This document shows, piece after piece, positions 6,691 to 15,512 of a DNA stretch of 64,000 nt. Source of the stretch: Bacillus sp. sid0103 (GTDB lineage Bacteria > Bacillota > Bacilli > Bacillales_B > DSM-18226); contig NZ_JAHUWN010000008.1 of assembly GCF_019219025.1 (NCBI RefSeq), positions 124,001-188,000 on the forward strand, read 5' to 3'. Position 1 is the stretch's first letter, and each line of letters begins with the position of its first letter. The position numbers and the translations under genes were made by a program. The notes under the pieces are model-generated. The model saw only the letters and a program-made list of their open reading frames with translations, had not been told where the DNA came from and made no database searches.

Positions 6691-9564
6691 ATGGCAATGG
6701 AAAAACTGATTGTGAAAGGCGCCAGAGCCCACAATTTGAAAAATATAGATGTCACCATTCCGAGAGATAAGCTTGTTGTCTTAACGGGACTTTCCGGGTC
6801 TGGAAAGTCGTCGCTCGCCTTTGATACGATTTATGCCGAGGGACAAAGACGTTATGTTGAATCCCTTTCTGCCTACGCACGGCAATTCCTTGGCCAGATG
6901 GATAAACCGGATGTTGATGCCATTGAGGGTCTTTCCCCGGCCATCTCCATCGATCAAAAAACAACAAGCCGTAACCCCCGTTCGACGGTTGGTACGGTGA
7001 CAGAGATTTATGATTATTTACGTTTATTATTTGCAAGGGTTGGGCATCCAACCTGTCCGATTCATGGAATTGAAATCTCCTCACAAACGATTGAGCAGAT
7101 GGTCGACCGGATTTTGGAATTTCCAGAGCGGACAAAAATGCAAATCCTTGCCCCGGTGGTATCAGGCCGGAAGGGAACACACGTGAAGGTGCTTGAAGAT
7201 ATTAAAAAACAAGGATTTGTCCGTGTCCGTGTGGACGGGGAAATGCTCGACCTTGGTGATGAGATTGAGTTGGAAAAAAATAAAAAGCATTCCATTGAAG
7301 TAATTATTGACCGGATTGTCGTCAAGGAAGGGGTTGCAGCAAGGATTGCCGATTCCCTCGAGACAGCCTTAAAGCTAGGCGAAGGGAAGGTCATTGTTGA
7401 TGTAATTGGCCAGGAGGAGTTGCTGTTCAGTGAAAATCATGCCTGTCCGCAATGTGGTTTTTCAATTGGAGAACTGGAACCACGGATGTTTTCTTTCAAC
7501 AGTCCTTTTGGCGCTTGCCCAGAATGTGACGGTCTTGGTTCTAAGCTTGAGGTTGATGTTGACCTTGTCATCCCAAATCGCAATCTGACACTAAAGGAGC
7601 ACGCAATAGCCCCGTGGGAACCAACAAGCTCACAGTACTACCCACAACTCCTTGAGGCAGTATGTGATCATTTCGGCGTCGATATGAATATACCAGTCAA
7701 GGATATCCCTGAACACTTGTTGGAAAAAGTACTCTATGGTGGGGGCCGTGAAAAAATCTATTTCCGCTATGAAAATGATTTTGGTCAGGTTCGTGAGGGC
7801 AATATTGAATTTGAAGGCGTCATCCGCAATGTCGAGCGCCGTTACAAAGAGACAAGTTCGGATTACATCCGTGAGCAAATGGAAAAATATATGGGTCAGA
7901 AGCCATGTCCAACCTGTAAAGGCTATCGGTTAAAAAAAGAAACCTTGGCCGTGTTAATTAATGGCCGCCATATTGCCCATGTCACCGACCTTTCGATTGA
8001 AGAAGCGCATCAATTTTTTGCAGAATTAAACCTGTCTGAAAAAGAGATGCAAATTGCCAAATTAATTTTCCGTGAAATTAGTGAAAGGCTTGGCTTTTTA
8101 ATTAATGTCGGTCTCGATTATTTAACACTGAGCCGGACGGCTGGCACCCTTTCCGGTGGTGAGGCCCAACGGATCCGCTTAGCCACGCAAATCGGTTCGC
8201 GGTTAACCGGTGTTCTCTATATTTTGGATGAACCGTCCATTGGGTTACATCAGCGCGATAATGACCGCTTAATTGGGACGCTGCAAAACATGCGTGATAT
8301 CGGCAACACCTTAATTGTCGTCGAGCATGATGAAGATACCATGATTGCTGCCGATTACTTGATTGATATTGGTCCGGGTGCTGGGGTTCATGGCGGGGAG
8401 GTTGTTTCAGCAGGAACACCTGCAGAAGTGATGGCTGACCCCAATTCTTTAACAGGCCAATACTTATCCGGGAAAAAGTTTATCCCTCTGCCGCTTGAAC
8501 GGCGTAAACCGGATGGCCGCTTTATTGAAATTAAAGGAGCAACGGAAAACAATTTAAAAAATGTCAATGTGAAGCTGCCGCTTGGGATGTTTATTGCTAT
8601 TACGGGTGTGTCTGGATCAGGGAAAAGTACCCTTATTAACGAAATCCTACATAAATCCTTGGCACAAAAGCTTCATCATGCAAAAACTAAGCCCGGTGAA
8701 CATAAGAGTATTAAAGGTATCGATTATTTAGAGAAAGTCATCGATATCGATCAATCGCCAATTGGCAGAACACCGCGTTCGAATCCCGCTACGTATACAG
8801 GGGTTTTCGATGACGTTCGTGATGTGTTTGCGAACACAAACGAGGCGAAGGTCCGCGGTTATAAAAAGGGACGCTTCAGCTTTAATGTGAAAGGCGGACG
8901 CTGTGAGGCATGCCGTGGCGATGGGATTATTAAAATTGAAATGCACTTCTTACCGGATGTATATGTGCCATGCGAAATTTGTCATGGCAAGCGCTATAAC
9001 CGTGAAACCCTTGAAGTAAAGTATAAAGGTAAAAACATTTCTGACATTCTGGATATGACTGTGGAAGCCGCTGTTGAATTTTTCGAAAACATACCAAAAA
9101 TCAGCCGCAAGCTGCAAACCATCCTCGATGTCGGTCTTGGTTATATCACACTTGGCCAGCCGGCAACAACTCTATCTGGAGGGGAAGCCCAACGTGTCAA
9201 ACTTGCTTCGGAACTGCACCGCCGTTCACAAGGGAAATCTTTCTATATACTAGATGAGCCAACAACAGGTCTTCATGTAGACGATATTTCGCGTTTGCTT
9301 GTTGTGTTGCAGCGCTTAGTTGAAAATGGCGACACGGTTCTGGTGATTGAGCATAACCTTGATGTCATAAAGGCAGCTGATTATCTTGTTGATCTAGGCC
9401 CTGAAGGCGGCGACAAAGGCGGAACAATCGTCGCAACCGGAACACCAGAAAAAGTGGCGGAAGTCCCTGAATCCTACACAGGAAAATACTTAAAGCCAAT
9501 CCTTGATCGTGATCGACTCCGGATGAAAAAGCAAATTGAAGATAAGAGTGCCATAAAAGCATAA
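6691..9564 (+). CDS. uvrA: UvrA, excision repair ATPase
   Basis: A 957-residue tandem ABC ATPase that scans DNA for bulky lesions and hands them to UvrB. Walker A motifs are GLSGSGKSS (about residue 31) and GVSGSGKST (about residue 640). The two ABC signatures are LSGGEAQRI and LSGGEAQRV. Zinc modules are CPQCGF...CPEC in the first half and CEACRGDG...CEIC in the second; the CPTCKGYR segment belongs to the UvrB-binding side. The length is normal. The ribosome site (AAGGA, 6676-6680) lies in the end of uvrB, so the genes form one operon. Transcription ends at the hairpin at 9574-9609. Confidence 0.98.
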   Translation: MAMEKLIVKGARAHNLKNIDVTIPRDKLVVLTGLSGSGKSSLAFDTIYAEGQRRYVESLSAYARQFLGQMDKPDVDAIEGLSPAISIDQKTTSRNPRSTVGTVTEIYDYLRLLFARVGHPTCPIHGIEISSQTIEQMVDRILEFPERTKMQILAPVVSGRKGTHVKVLEDIKKQGFVRVRVDGEMLDLGDEIELEKNKKHSIEVIIDRIVVKEGVAARIADSLETALKLGEGKVIVDVIGQEELLFSENHACPQCGFSIGELEPRMFSFNSPFGACPECDGLGSKLEVDVDLVIPNRNLTLKEHAIAPWEPTSSQYYPQLLEAVCDHFGVDMNIPVKDIPEHLLEKVLYGGGREKIYFRYENDFGQVREGNIEFEGVIRNVERRYKETSSDYIREQMEKYMGQKPCPTCKGYRLKKETLAVLINGRHIAHVTDLSIEEAHQFFAELNLSEKEMQIAKLIFREISERLGFLINVGLDYLTLSRTAGTLSGGEAQRIRLATQIGSRLTGVLYILDEPSIGLHQRDNDRLIGTLQNMRDIGNTLIVVEHDEDTMIAADYLIDIGPGAGVHGGEVVSAGTPAEVMADPNSLTGQYLSGKKFIPLPLERRKPDGRFIEIKGATENNLKNVNVKLPLGMFIAITGVSGSGKSTLINEILHKSLAQKLHHAKTKPGEHKSIKGIDYLEKVIDIDQSPIGRTPRSNPATYTGVFDDVRDVFANTNEAKVRGYKKGRFSFNVKGGRCEACRGDGIIKIEMHFLPDVYVPCEICHGKRYNRETLEVKYKGKNISDILDMTVEAAVEFFENIPKISRKLQTILDVGLGYITLGQPATTLSGGEAQRVKLASELHRRSQGKSFYILDEPTTGLHVDDISRLLVVLQRLVENGDTVLVIEHNLDVIKAADYLVDLGPEGGDKGGTIVATGTPEKVAEVPESYTGKYLKPILDRDRLRMKKQIEDKSAIKA

Positions 9565-9573
9565 GAAGTATGG

Positions 9574-9609
9574 AAGAGCTGAAATTCATGAGAATTTCGG
9601 CTCTTTTTT
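9574..9609 (+). terminator. Terminator of uvrBA
   Basis: A 14-bp stem (9574-9587 with 9592-9605, one G-T pair), a 4-base loop ATGA and an overlapping T-run. Confidence 0.92.
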
Positions 9610-9651
9610 TATGGAGTCTTTAGATTCGTAACTCCGTTGATTGTGGTGATT

Positions 9652-9764
9652 GGCGGAATAATTGGGTGAAACGGCGGAATAAATTCAGAGTTTGACGGAA
9701 TAAAATCTAAGATTGGCGGAATTCCGTTTCATGTTGGCGGAATTCCGGCTCCAAATGGCGGATT
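9652..9764 (+). repeat. 21-bp phased array, core GGCGGAAT (array 1)
   Basis: Cores start at 9652, 9673, 9694 (GACGGAAT), 9715, 9736 and 9757 (GGCGGATT): six units at exactly 21 bases. The 13 bases between cores are not conserved, apart from a T-rich run before each core. The array lies between the uvrA terminator and the yvl-type operon in a ~320-base gap. It is too short in period for CRISPR and I see no long open frame that needs it. Confidence 0.93.
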
Positions 9765-9828
9765 CCGTATTACATGTGGGTATTTACGGCAGTGACCAAC
9801 GGAGTGCATTTTTATTTATCAAAAATAC

Positions 9829-9854
9829 GAAACTTTCTAGATTCGTTTTTCGTA
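9829..9854 (+). promoter_or_regulatory. SigW-like ECF promoter for the yvl-type operon
   Basis: GAAAC (9829-9833), 17 bases, CGTA (9851-9854), ending 30 bases before the first start codon. B. subtilis SigW promoters read TGAAAC-N16/17-CGTA, and yvlABCD is a known SigW operon, so site and target agree. Confidence 0.72.
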
Positions 9855-9884
9855 AATAAGGGAATAAAGGAGTTGAGCGCAGAA

Positions 9885-10199
9885 ATGGAGGCAAGAAAAG
9901 TTTTGTCAAGTTTGTGCTATTTTAGTATTTTTTTCGCAGGCTTTCTATTTCCACTAATCGTCTATTTTGTTTCGGGCGATGAAGTGACAAAAGCACATGC
10001 AAAAAAATCACTACTATCACATTTAATTCCATTAATCCCTACAGCATTAATGGTTTTTACAATTTTAAATGATATTTTTACAATGCCCGATAGAATCTCT
10101 GTAAGTACGATTATAAGTCTGGTCCTATTATTGCTCACGTGGTGTATTGTTGTCATTTGGAACATAATCAAAGGCGTAAAGGTATTAATTTCTGAATAA
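9885..10199 (+). CDS. DUF4870-type small membrane protein, first gene of a yvl-type operon
   Basis: 104 residues, start ATG 9885 (AAAGGAG at 9866-9872, a rather long spacing of 12). The protein is almost entirely three hydrophobic helices with the short basic loop THAKKS-type segment (VTKAHAKKSLLSHLIPLIP) typical of DUF4870 proteins. Upstream in-frame codons would run through the SigW-like promoter and the repeat array, so they are rejected. By position it corresponds to yvlA of B. subtilis. Biochemical role unknown; the operon is linked to cell-envelope stress. Confidence 0.7.
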   Translation: MEARKVLSSLCYFSIFFAGFLFPLIVYFVSGDEVTKAHAKKSLLSHLIPLIPTALMVFTILNDIFTMPDRISVSTIISLVLLLLTWCIVVIWNIIKGVKVLISE

Positions 10200-10236
10200 G
10201 CTTGAATGAGACAAATTTATGATTCTGAGGTGAGTA

Positions 10237-11349
10237 ATGATGAAAGAGGAAAAAAAGCGGATTTTAAAAATGGTGGAAGAAGGAAAGTTAACCGTCGACG
10301 AAGCTGTCACATTGCTGGATGAATTAGAAAAGGCAAAACAAACGATGGAAGAGAAGCAAGCGGAGATTGTTCATGAGCTCTCCACAGCAGTAAATTTTGA
10401 AGAGGCCAAGAAGGAAGATCCTTTCCAGGCGAAATTCCAAACGACAAAGGAGAAGATTTTTGATTTTGTCGATTCAGCATTGAAAAAAATCAAAGATTTT
10501 GATTTTGATTTGAACTTTGGTCATTCCGTCGAGATCTCCCATATTTTCCACCAAGGTGATGTAGACCTGAAAGAGGTCGATATTGACGTGGCGAATGGTT
10601 CCGTTAAAATTGCCGCATGGGAGCAATCGGATGTAAGGATTGAGTGCCAAGCAAAGGTATTTCGGGTTGAAAACTCGGACCAAGCAAGACAGAACTTTTT
10701 AAGAGATACTATTTTTTCAGTTGATCAACAAAAATTACGTTTTATGACGCAGCAAAAATGGATGAAAGTAGATTCAACCATTTATGTGCCGAAAGCTCAA
10801 TATGATCGGATGCGGATCAGAATATTTAACGGGGCTGTCACCGGAGAAGAAATGAATGTCGATGACCTAAGAGTAAAAACGGCGAATGGGAAAATAAATC
10901 TTGACCGTGTTTATGGAAAAAAAGCAGAGGTTGAAACGGCAAATGGAAAAATTAATATAACTAACAGTGTGATTGATGATCTCGAGGCAGAGACTATTAA
11001 CGGGGCAATTAAACTCGATGGTGATTTCAAACGGGTTGAAACCCAGTCTTTTAATGGGAATATCAGCTATCATCTCAGCGGAAAGCGAACGGAGTCGATC
11101 CAAGTCAAAGCGACAACTGGTGGGATCGACCTCTTCATCCCAGATGGCCTGCCAGTAAATGGGGAATTGAAAACAAATCTTGGCGGATTTAATGTGGAAC
11201 TCGTGGGTGTTCAAGTGCTTGAGGAGAAAAGTGAAATGATTCAAAAATCGCTTCGCTTTAAATCCATTAATCATCCTGATAAAATGATGAAGATTTATGT
11301 AGACACCAAAACGGGATCCGTTGCAATTCATAAATCACAAGAAAATTAA
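10237..11349 (+). CDS. yvlB: YvlB-like DUF4097 adhesin-fold protein
   Basis: 370 residues. Residues 1-45 form a helical SHOCT-like module (KKRILKMVEEGKLTVDEAVTLLDELE), followed by a charged linker and then, from about residue 95 to the end, a DUF4097 right-handed beta-helix made of short repeats with recurrent NG (ANGSVK, FNGAV, ANGKINL, ANGKINI, INGAIKL, FNGNISY). No signal peptide or transmembrane helix is visible, so it is probably cytoplasmic. Two adjacent ATG codons (10237, 10240) both suit the GAGGTGAG site. It is the second gene of the SigW-type operon. DUF4097 proteins accompany LiaG and Psp-type envelope stress systems. Confidence 0.85.
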   Translation: MMKEEKKRILKMVEEGKLTVDEAVTLLDELEKAKQTMEEKQAEIVHELSTAVNFEEAKKEDPFQAKFQTTKEKIFDFVDSALKKIKDFDFDLNFGHSVEISHIFHQGDVDLKEVDIDVANGSVKIAAWEQSDVRIECQAKVFRVENSDQARQNFLRDTIFSVDQQKLRFMTQQKWMKVDSTIYVPKAQYDRMRIRIFNGAVTGEEMNVDDLRVKTANGKINLDRVYGKKAEVETANGKINITNSVIDDLEAETINGAIKLDGDFKRVETQSFNGNISYHLSGKRTESIQVKATTGGIDLFIPDGLPVNGELKTNLGGFNVELVGVQVLEEKSEMIQKSLRFKSINHPDKMMKIYVDTKTGSVAIHKSQEN

Positions 11350-11365
11350 CTAGGAGATGCCGAAA

Positions 11366-11731
11366 ATGAGATGGCTGATTGGATGTTTGATTAATGCGGT
11401 GTTGTTTATGGCACTAGCGGGTTATTTTCACGAAAGTTTTCAACTAACAGGATTCATGGCCGCACTTCAGGCAAGCATTTTATTGTCCATCTTAAATCTT
11501 TTGGTACGCCCGCTCCTGATTCTGTTCACTTTGCCAGTGACAGTGTTAACGTTGGGGCTGTTCCTATTAGTAATAAATGCGATTACACTAGAGCTAACAG
11601 ATTATTTGATGGGCGAAGCCTTTGAGATTTCTGGTTTTGGGATGGCCATCTTCTTTGCCATTCTGATGTCGCTCGTAAACTTGATTATTCAAAAAACACT
11701 GCTCCAGCCATCACGGAAATCAAAAGATTAA
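11366..11731 (+). CDS. yvlD: YvlD-like phage-holin-4-family membrane protein
   Basis: 121 residues, four transmembrane helices. Start ATG 11366 is nine bases after TAGGAG; an ATG at 11357 touches that site and is too close. It reads MRWLIGCLINAVLFMALAGYF, very like B. subtilis YvlD (family PF04020). The motif LLVRPLLILFTLPVTVLTLGLF is the conserved centre. It follows yvlB by 16 bases; the PspC-like yvlC that lies between them in B. subtilis is absent. Probably part of envelope stress resistance; the holin name reflects fold only. Confidence 0.85.
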   Translation: MRWLIGCLINAVLFMALAGYFHESFQLTGFMAALQASILLSILNLLVRPLLILFTLPVTVLTLGLFLLVINAITLELTDYLMGEAFEISGFGMAIFFAILMSLVNLIIQKTLLQPSRKSKD

Positions 11732-11742
11732 TATTTTTAAGG

Positions 11743-11778
11743 AAGGGTGTTCACTTAAAAGAGTGTACACCCTTTTTT
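11743..11778 (+). terminator. Terminator of the yvl-type operon
   Basis: Stem AAGGGTGT-T-CACT / AGTG-T-ACACCCTT with one T-T mismatch (11743-11755, 11762-11774), followed by TTTT. Confidence 0.88.
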
Positions 11779-11848
11779 GTTGGTAAAAACACCCACGTGC
11801 AGCCTATCTAATTTTTTAGACATGAAAGTATGGTTATTCATTAAAAAA

Positions 11849-11857
11849 TGCTAAAAT
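11849..11857 (+). promoter_or_regulatory. Extended -10 promoter candidate for hprK operon
   Basis: TGCTAAAAT (TG at 11849-11850, hexamer 11852-11857) with no good -35. The start of hprK is ~185 bases downstream, beyond the 122-bp repeat element. Confidence 0.4.
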
Positions 11858-11898
11858 AAGTGGAAATGGAATTAAACTATGTTTTTAAATTTTATTAC

Positions 11899-12020
11899 TG
11901 TCTAGCTCCAGGCGCCATCGGCTCGATGGTCTACAGCCAATCCGTCATGAAGGTTAAAGGTCAACCTTCCTGCCGGCTCGTCTTATGCTTGTCGCCGATA
12001 AGCAGGCGCCTCACGCTTTT
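11899..12020 (+). repeat. Dispersed TGTCTAGCTC...GCGCC element
   Basis: The element starts with TGTCTAGCTCCAGGCGCC and ends with CAGGCGCCTCACGCTTTT; GGCGCC at 11911 and 12004 can pair over ~90 bases, with further internal pairing (GGTTAAAGGTCAACC). Elements with these two ends are recurrent in Bacillaceae intergenic DNA as I recall. Reduced copies lie at 34317-34354 and 60561-60580. It ends 7 bases before the hprK ribosome site. Confidence 0.72.
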
Positions 12021-12041
12021 CTAGTTAAGGAGGATATTTCC

Positions 12042-12977
12042 TTGCCAAAAGTACGTACCAAAGATATAGTCGAGAAATTTAATCTTGAATTAGTTAGTGG
12101 TGAAGAGGGAATTAACCGTCCCATCACCATGAGTGATATCTCACGTCCTGGAATTGAAATGGCCGGATATTTTGAATTTTACCCAGCGGAACGAATTCAG
12201 TTATTAGGTAAAACAGAACTCTCTTTTTTTGAAATGCTGTCCGATGCTGAACGAGCATCTAGAATGGACCGTTTATGCACCGATATCACTCCAGCAATCA
12301 TTGTCACTCGGGATATCGAGGTACCCATTGAGTTGATTGAAGCTTCCGAACGGGAATCAGTCCCAGTTCTACGAGTGGGCATGAAGACAACACGTTTTTC
12401 CAGCCGCCTTACGAATTACCTAGAAAGTAAGCTCGCACCAACGACTGCTGTCCATGGCGTATTGGTGGACGTGTATGGTATCGGGGTGTTGATTACCGGA
12501 AAAAGTGGTGTCGGTAAAAGTGAAACTGCTTTGGAATTGGTCAAGCGCGGCCACAGGCTCGTGGCAGACGATTGCGTTGAAATTCGCCAGGAAGATCAGG
12601 ATACATTAGTCGGAACTTCTCCGGATTTAATCGAGCATTTACTTGAAATTCGCGGCTTAGGGATTATCAATGTAATGACCTTGTTCGGAGCTGGGGCAGT
12701 TCGCAGTAATAAACGCATTACCCTTGTTATGAATTTAGAAATTTGGGACTCGAAAAAACAATATGACCGTCTTGGTTTAGATGAAGAAACAATGAGAATC
12801 ATTGACACGGATGTACCAAAACTGACCATCCCCGTTCGTCCAGGACGAAATCTCGCTGTTATTATAGAAGTAGCATCTATGAATTTCCGTCTGAAACGAA
12901 TGGGTGTAAATGCAGCCCAGCAATTTACGGAACGCCTGTCTGATGTCATTGAAGACGGGGATCATGACGAGATTTAA
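12042..12977 (+). CDS. hprK: HPr kinase/phosphorylase
   Basis: 311 residues. Bifunctional enzyme that phosphorylates and dephosphorylates Ser46 of HPr and of Crh, the master switch of carbon catabolite control in Firmicutes; Crh itself is encoded at 28.8 kb. The start is TTG 12042, eight bases after AAGGAGG (12027-12033), giving [20 protein letters not shown] as in B. subtilis; the longer open frame starts inside a repeat element and is rejected. The P-loop GKSGVGKS is at residues 153-160, His139 precedes it, and the signature [21 protein letters not shown] follows. It heads the operon hprK-lgt-ppaX-yvoF. Confidence 0.97.
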   Translation: MPKVRTKDIVEKFNLELVSGEEGINRPITMSDISRPGIEMAGYFEFYPAERIQLLGKTELSFFEMLSDAERASRMDRLCTDITPAIIVTRDIEVPIELIEASERESVPVLRVGMKTTRFSSRLTNYLESKLAPTTAVHGVLVDVYGIGVLITGKSGVGKSETALELVKRGHRLVADDCVEIRQEDQDTLVGTSPDLIEHLLEIRGLGIINVMTLFGAGAVRSNKRITLVMNLEIWDSKKQYDRLGLDEETMRIIDTDVPKLTIPVRPGRNLAVIIEVASMNFRLKRMGVNAAQQFTERLSDVIEDGDHDEI

Positions 12978-12997
12978 AAGGAAGAGGAGATAGAGAG

Positions 12998-13816
12998 ATG
13001 AACGAAACGATACAACCGCTGAATCCAATCGCCTTTACACTTGGACCGATCTCTGTGCATTGGTATGGAATAATTATTGGCTCAGGTCTGGCCCTTGCCT
13101 TGTACCTTGCTATAAGGGAAGGGAATCGAAGAGGATTAGAGAAAGACACCTTTGCAGATTTAATGCTATGGGCAATCCCGATTGCGATTATTTCTGCCCG
13201 GATTTATTACGTGATTTTTGAATGGAAATATTATGTCAATCATCCCGCGGATATCCCGCAAATATGGAATGGCGGCATTGCAATCCATGGCGCCCTGATT
13301 GGCTCCGTCCTCACCACCTATGTATTTGCCAAAAAGCGTGGACTCTCTTTCTGGAAAATTGCTGACATTGCGGCCCCGAGTATTATTCTTGGGCAAGCGA
13401 TTGGCCGGTGGGGAAATTTCATGAACCAGGAAGCGCATGGTGGGGAAGTAACAAGAGCTTTCCTAGAAAACTTACATTTGCCAGAATTTATCATCAATCA
13501 AATGTATATTAATGGAGCGTATTATCATCCAACGTTCCTTTATGAATCGCTCTGGGACTTTGCTGGCTTTTTCCTATTACTTTTCCTTCGCCGGGTTAAT
13601 TTCCGCCGTGGGGAATTGTTCCTTACGTATGTGATTTGGTATTCAGTAGGACGCTTTTTCATCGAAGGCTTACGAACCGATAGTTTAATGCTTGGCAGCC
13701 TTCGGATGGCGCAAACCATTTCAATTGCATTAGTGGTGGCTGCACTGATGATTCTGCTCTATCGTCGGACTAAACAGCTGACAGACAGGCGTTATTTAGA
13801 TCAAGAAAACAGTTAA
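12998..13816 (+). CDS. lgt: Lgt, prolipoprotein diacylglyceryl transferase
   Basis: 272 residues. Integral membrane enzyme that attaches diacylglycerol from phosphatidylglycerol to the lipobox Cys of prolipoproteins. About seven transmembrane helices. The Lgt signature [13 protein letters not shown] (around residue 134) and the catalytic segment [11 protein letters not shown] are both intact. AAGGAAGAGGAG precedes ATG 12998. It lies 20 bases after hprK in the conserved operon. Its substrates in this window include the Ger(x)C-type lipoprotein at 44.7 kb. Confidence 0.97.
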   Translation: MNETIQPLNPIAFTLGPISVHWYGIIIGSGLALALYLAIREGNRRGLEKDTFADLMLWAIPIAIISARIYYVIFEWKYYVNHPADIPQIWNGGIAIHGALIGSVLTTYVFAKKRGLSFWKIADIAAPSIILGQAIGRWGNFMNQEAHGGEVTRAFLENLHLPEFIINQMYINGAYYHPTFLYESLWDFAGFFLLLFLRRVNFRRGELFLTYVIWYSVGRFFIEGLRTDSLMLGSLRMAQTISIALVVAALMILLYRRTKQLTDRRYLDQENS

Positions 13817-13931
13817 TTGTCAGGTTTATTAAGAGGGTCTTGGTGCAATAGCCCTTTCGCTCATTCTACACCTAAAATTTTTCCTGACCCATTTGGAAAC
13901 ACTCGGGGCTCATTATGAAAGGAAGCTACCT

Positions 13932-14576
13932 ATGTCTAATAAAATAACGACCATTCTTTTTGATTTAGATGGGACATTAATTGATACAAATGAATTAATT
14001 ATTACAACCTATTTGCATACGCTAGAAAAGTATTTTCCAAGCAAGTACAAGCGTGAGGATGTCCTGCCGTTTCTCGGACCGACGCTGCACGAAGCGTTTG
14101 GCAGCATCGACCCTGATCTTGTTGAGGAACTGATTTTAGAATATCGAACCTTTAACATTGCCAACCATGATAAATTGGTACGGGAATTTGTTGGGGTCAT
14201 TGAAACCGTACAGACCTTAAAAGAAAAGGGCTATAAGCTTGGTGTTGTCACTACCAAACGTCATGATGTGACTCTGAAGGGTCTACGCCTCATGAACCTT
14301 GAGGCATTTTTTGAAGTAGTTGTGACCTATGATCATGTCAGCAAGACAAAGCCAGATCCTGAGCCAATTTTTAAGGCGTTGGAACAACTGGACTCCACTC
14401 CTGAAGAGACGATGATGGTCGGCGATAATTACCACGATATTTTAGCAGGCAAGAATGCAGGGACGGTAACAGCCGGTTGTGCCTGGTCAATTAAAGGAAG
14501 AGACTATATTGCAAAATATGAACCAGATTATATTCTTGAGAATATGGCTGATTTATTAACTATCCTCGGAGAGTGA
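13932..14576 (+). CDS. ppaX: PpaX, HAD-family pyrophosphatase
   Basis: 214 residues. HAD hydrolase that in B. subtilis cleaves the pyrophosphate made by the HprK phosphorylase reaction, which explains the conserved linkage. Start ATG 13932 after GAAAGGAAGC; the longer frame from 13893 has no ribosome site. Motif [12 protein letters not shown] (Asp nucleophile at about residue 11), motif II TTK, motif III KPDPEP and motif [17 protein letters not shown] are all present. The gene is 115 bases after lgt and 4 bases before yvoF. Confidence 0.93.
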   Translation: MSNKITTILFDLDGTLIDTNELIITTYLHTLEKYFPSKYKREDVLPFLGPTLHEAFGSIDPDLVEELILEYRTFNIANHDKLVREFVGVIETVQTLKEKGYKLGVVTTKRHDVTLKGLRLMNLEAFFEVVVTYDHVSKTKPDPEPIFKALEQLDSTPEETMMVGDNYHDILAGKNAGTVTAGCAWSIKGRDYIAKYEPDYILENMADLLTILGE

Positions 14577-14580
14577 GAAA

Positions 14581-15114
14581 ATGAGGAATACGACCCGCTA
14601 CCCAGTTGAAGGAGCGAATTCTTTATGGCATGTCTACAAGACCGTGCCTTTTTGGAAGGTTGTCAAAAATTTTATAGTGATTCAATTGGCCCGCTACACG
14701 CCATTTTTGGGGTTGAAAAATTGGCTGTATCGGGTGTTCTTGGGGCTTAAGGTTGGCGACCAAACCTCCTTCGCATTAATGGTCATGCTGGATGTGATGT
14801 TTCCAGAAAAAATCAGTGTTGGCCGCAATACGGTGATTGGATATAACACGACCATCCTTGCCCACGAATATTTAATAAAAGAATACAGGCTCGGTCCTGT
14901 TGTGATTGGCAGTGAAGTGATGATTGGTGCAAACTCTACCATCCTTCCAGGGGTTACAATCGGGGATGGGGCCATCGTCTCTGCTGGGACTCTTGTCCAT
15001 AAGGATGTTCCTCCAGGGGCGTTCGTTGGGGGCAATCCAATGCGGGTCATATATACAAAAGAAGAATTGGCTGAGCGCTGGGCCGATGATTCCATTTATG
15101 GTCGTAAAAAATAA
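14581..15114 (+). CDS. yvoF: YvoF-like hexapeptide acyltransferase
   Basis: 177 residues. The C-terminal two-thirds is a left-handed beta-helix of hexapeptide repeats (VGRNTVIGYNTTI, IGSEVMIGANSTILPGVTIGDGAIV) with the acetyltransferase-like end GNPMRVIYTKEE. An N-terminal segment of ~65 residues is partly hydrophobic. It corresponds to yvoF, the last gene of the hprK operon in B. subtilis. Substrate unknown; O-acetylation of a polysaccharide or small molecule is an inference. Transcription ends at 15131-15160. Confidence 0.85.
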   Translation: MRNTTRYPVEGANSLWHVYKTVPFWKVVKNFIVIQLARYTPFLGLKNWLYRVFLGLKVGDQTSFALMVMLDVMFPEKISVGRNTVIGYNTTILAHEYLIKEYRLGPVVIGSEVMIGANSTILPGVTIGDGAIVSAGTLVHKDVPPGAFVGGNPMRVIYTKEELAERWADDSIYGRKK

Positions 15115-15130
15115 AATATTGAAATTTTTT

Positions 15131-15160
15131 AAGTCTGGTTTTCGCAACCAGGCTTTTTTT
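15131..15160 (+). terminator. Terminator of the hprK operon
   Basis: Stem GTCTGGTT/AACCAGGC (15133-15140, 15146-15153), loop TTCGC, T-run. Confidence 0.9.
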
Positions 15161-15190
15161 ATAGTAAACTAACTATTAAAATTGTCGTTT

Positions 15191-15370
15191 CGCGGAAAAA
15201 TTCAGAAACTTGGCGGAATTCCTAACGTTGTTGGCGGATATACGCAGAGATTTGGCGGAATCTTCCCACAGTTTGGCGGAATTCCATCTTAATCTGGCGG
15301 AACCCACCCCGTGGTGGTTTGGTGAATCCATCCCGAGTTAGGCACAATCCCCTTAAATTTGAAGGAAAGC
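15191..15370 (+). repeat. 21-bp phased array, core GGCGGAAT, with degenerate tail (array 2)
   Basis: Cores start at 15191 (CGCGGAAA), 15212, 15233 (GGCGGATA), 15254, 15275 and 15296, all 21 bases apart. Weaker copies continue at 15321 (GGTGAATCC), 15341 (GGCACAATCC) and 15361 (GAAGGAAAGCC) at 20-base steps after one irregular interval. It lies between the yvoF terminator and the his promoter. Confidence 0.9.
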
Positions 15371-15388
15371 CATCTCAAAAGTTTTTCA

Positions 15389-15417
15389 TTGACGAATACT
15401 ATCACTAGGGGTAAACT
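15389..15417 (+). promoter_or_regulatory. SigA promoter of the his operon
   Basis: TTGACG (15389-15394), 17 bases, TAAACT (15412-15417). It leaves an untranslated leader of ~90 bases. No T-box (conserved TGGNACCGCG and specifier stem) is visible in it. Confidence 0.72.
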
Positions 15418-15420
15418 AAA

Positions 15421-15490
15421 ATTACTTTAATTCATTATCACATTAGCAGACTAAAGGATTTGAAAAATTTAAACTTAATAATAAAGTAAT
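15421..15490 (+). promoter_or_regulatory. Inverted repeat spanning the his leader
   Basis: ATTACTTTA (15421-15429) and TAAAGTAAT (15482-15490) are perfect complements 52 bases apart. They bracket almost the whole leader and end just before the hisZ ribosome site. It may be an mRNA stem or a pair of operator half-sites; function is unknown. Confidence 0.45.
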
Positions 15491-15512
15491 CTAACTATAA
15501 AGGATGAGCTTG

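Noticed and set aside
9652..9764. CRISPR array
   Set aside because: Repeat core is 8-10 bp and period 21 bp, too short for any CRISPR repeat/spacer, and no cas gene is in the window.
11985..12041. N-terminal extension of HprK
   Set aside because: These codons lie in a dispersed repeat element, and the ribosome site AAGGAGG with TTG 12042 gives the normal family N-terminus.
15418..15512. T-box or His leader peptide for the his operon
   Set aside because: No T-box consensus, no specifier stem and no run of His codons found.
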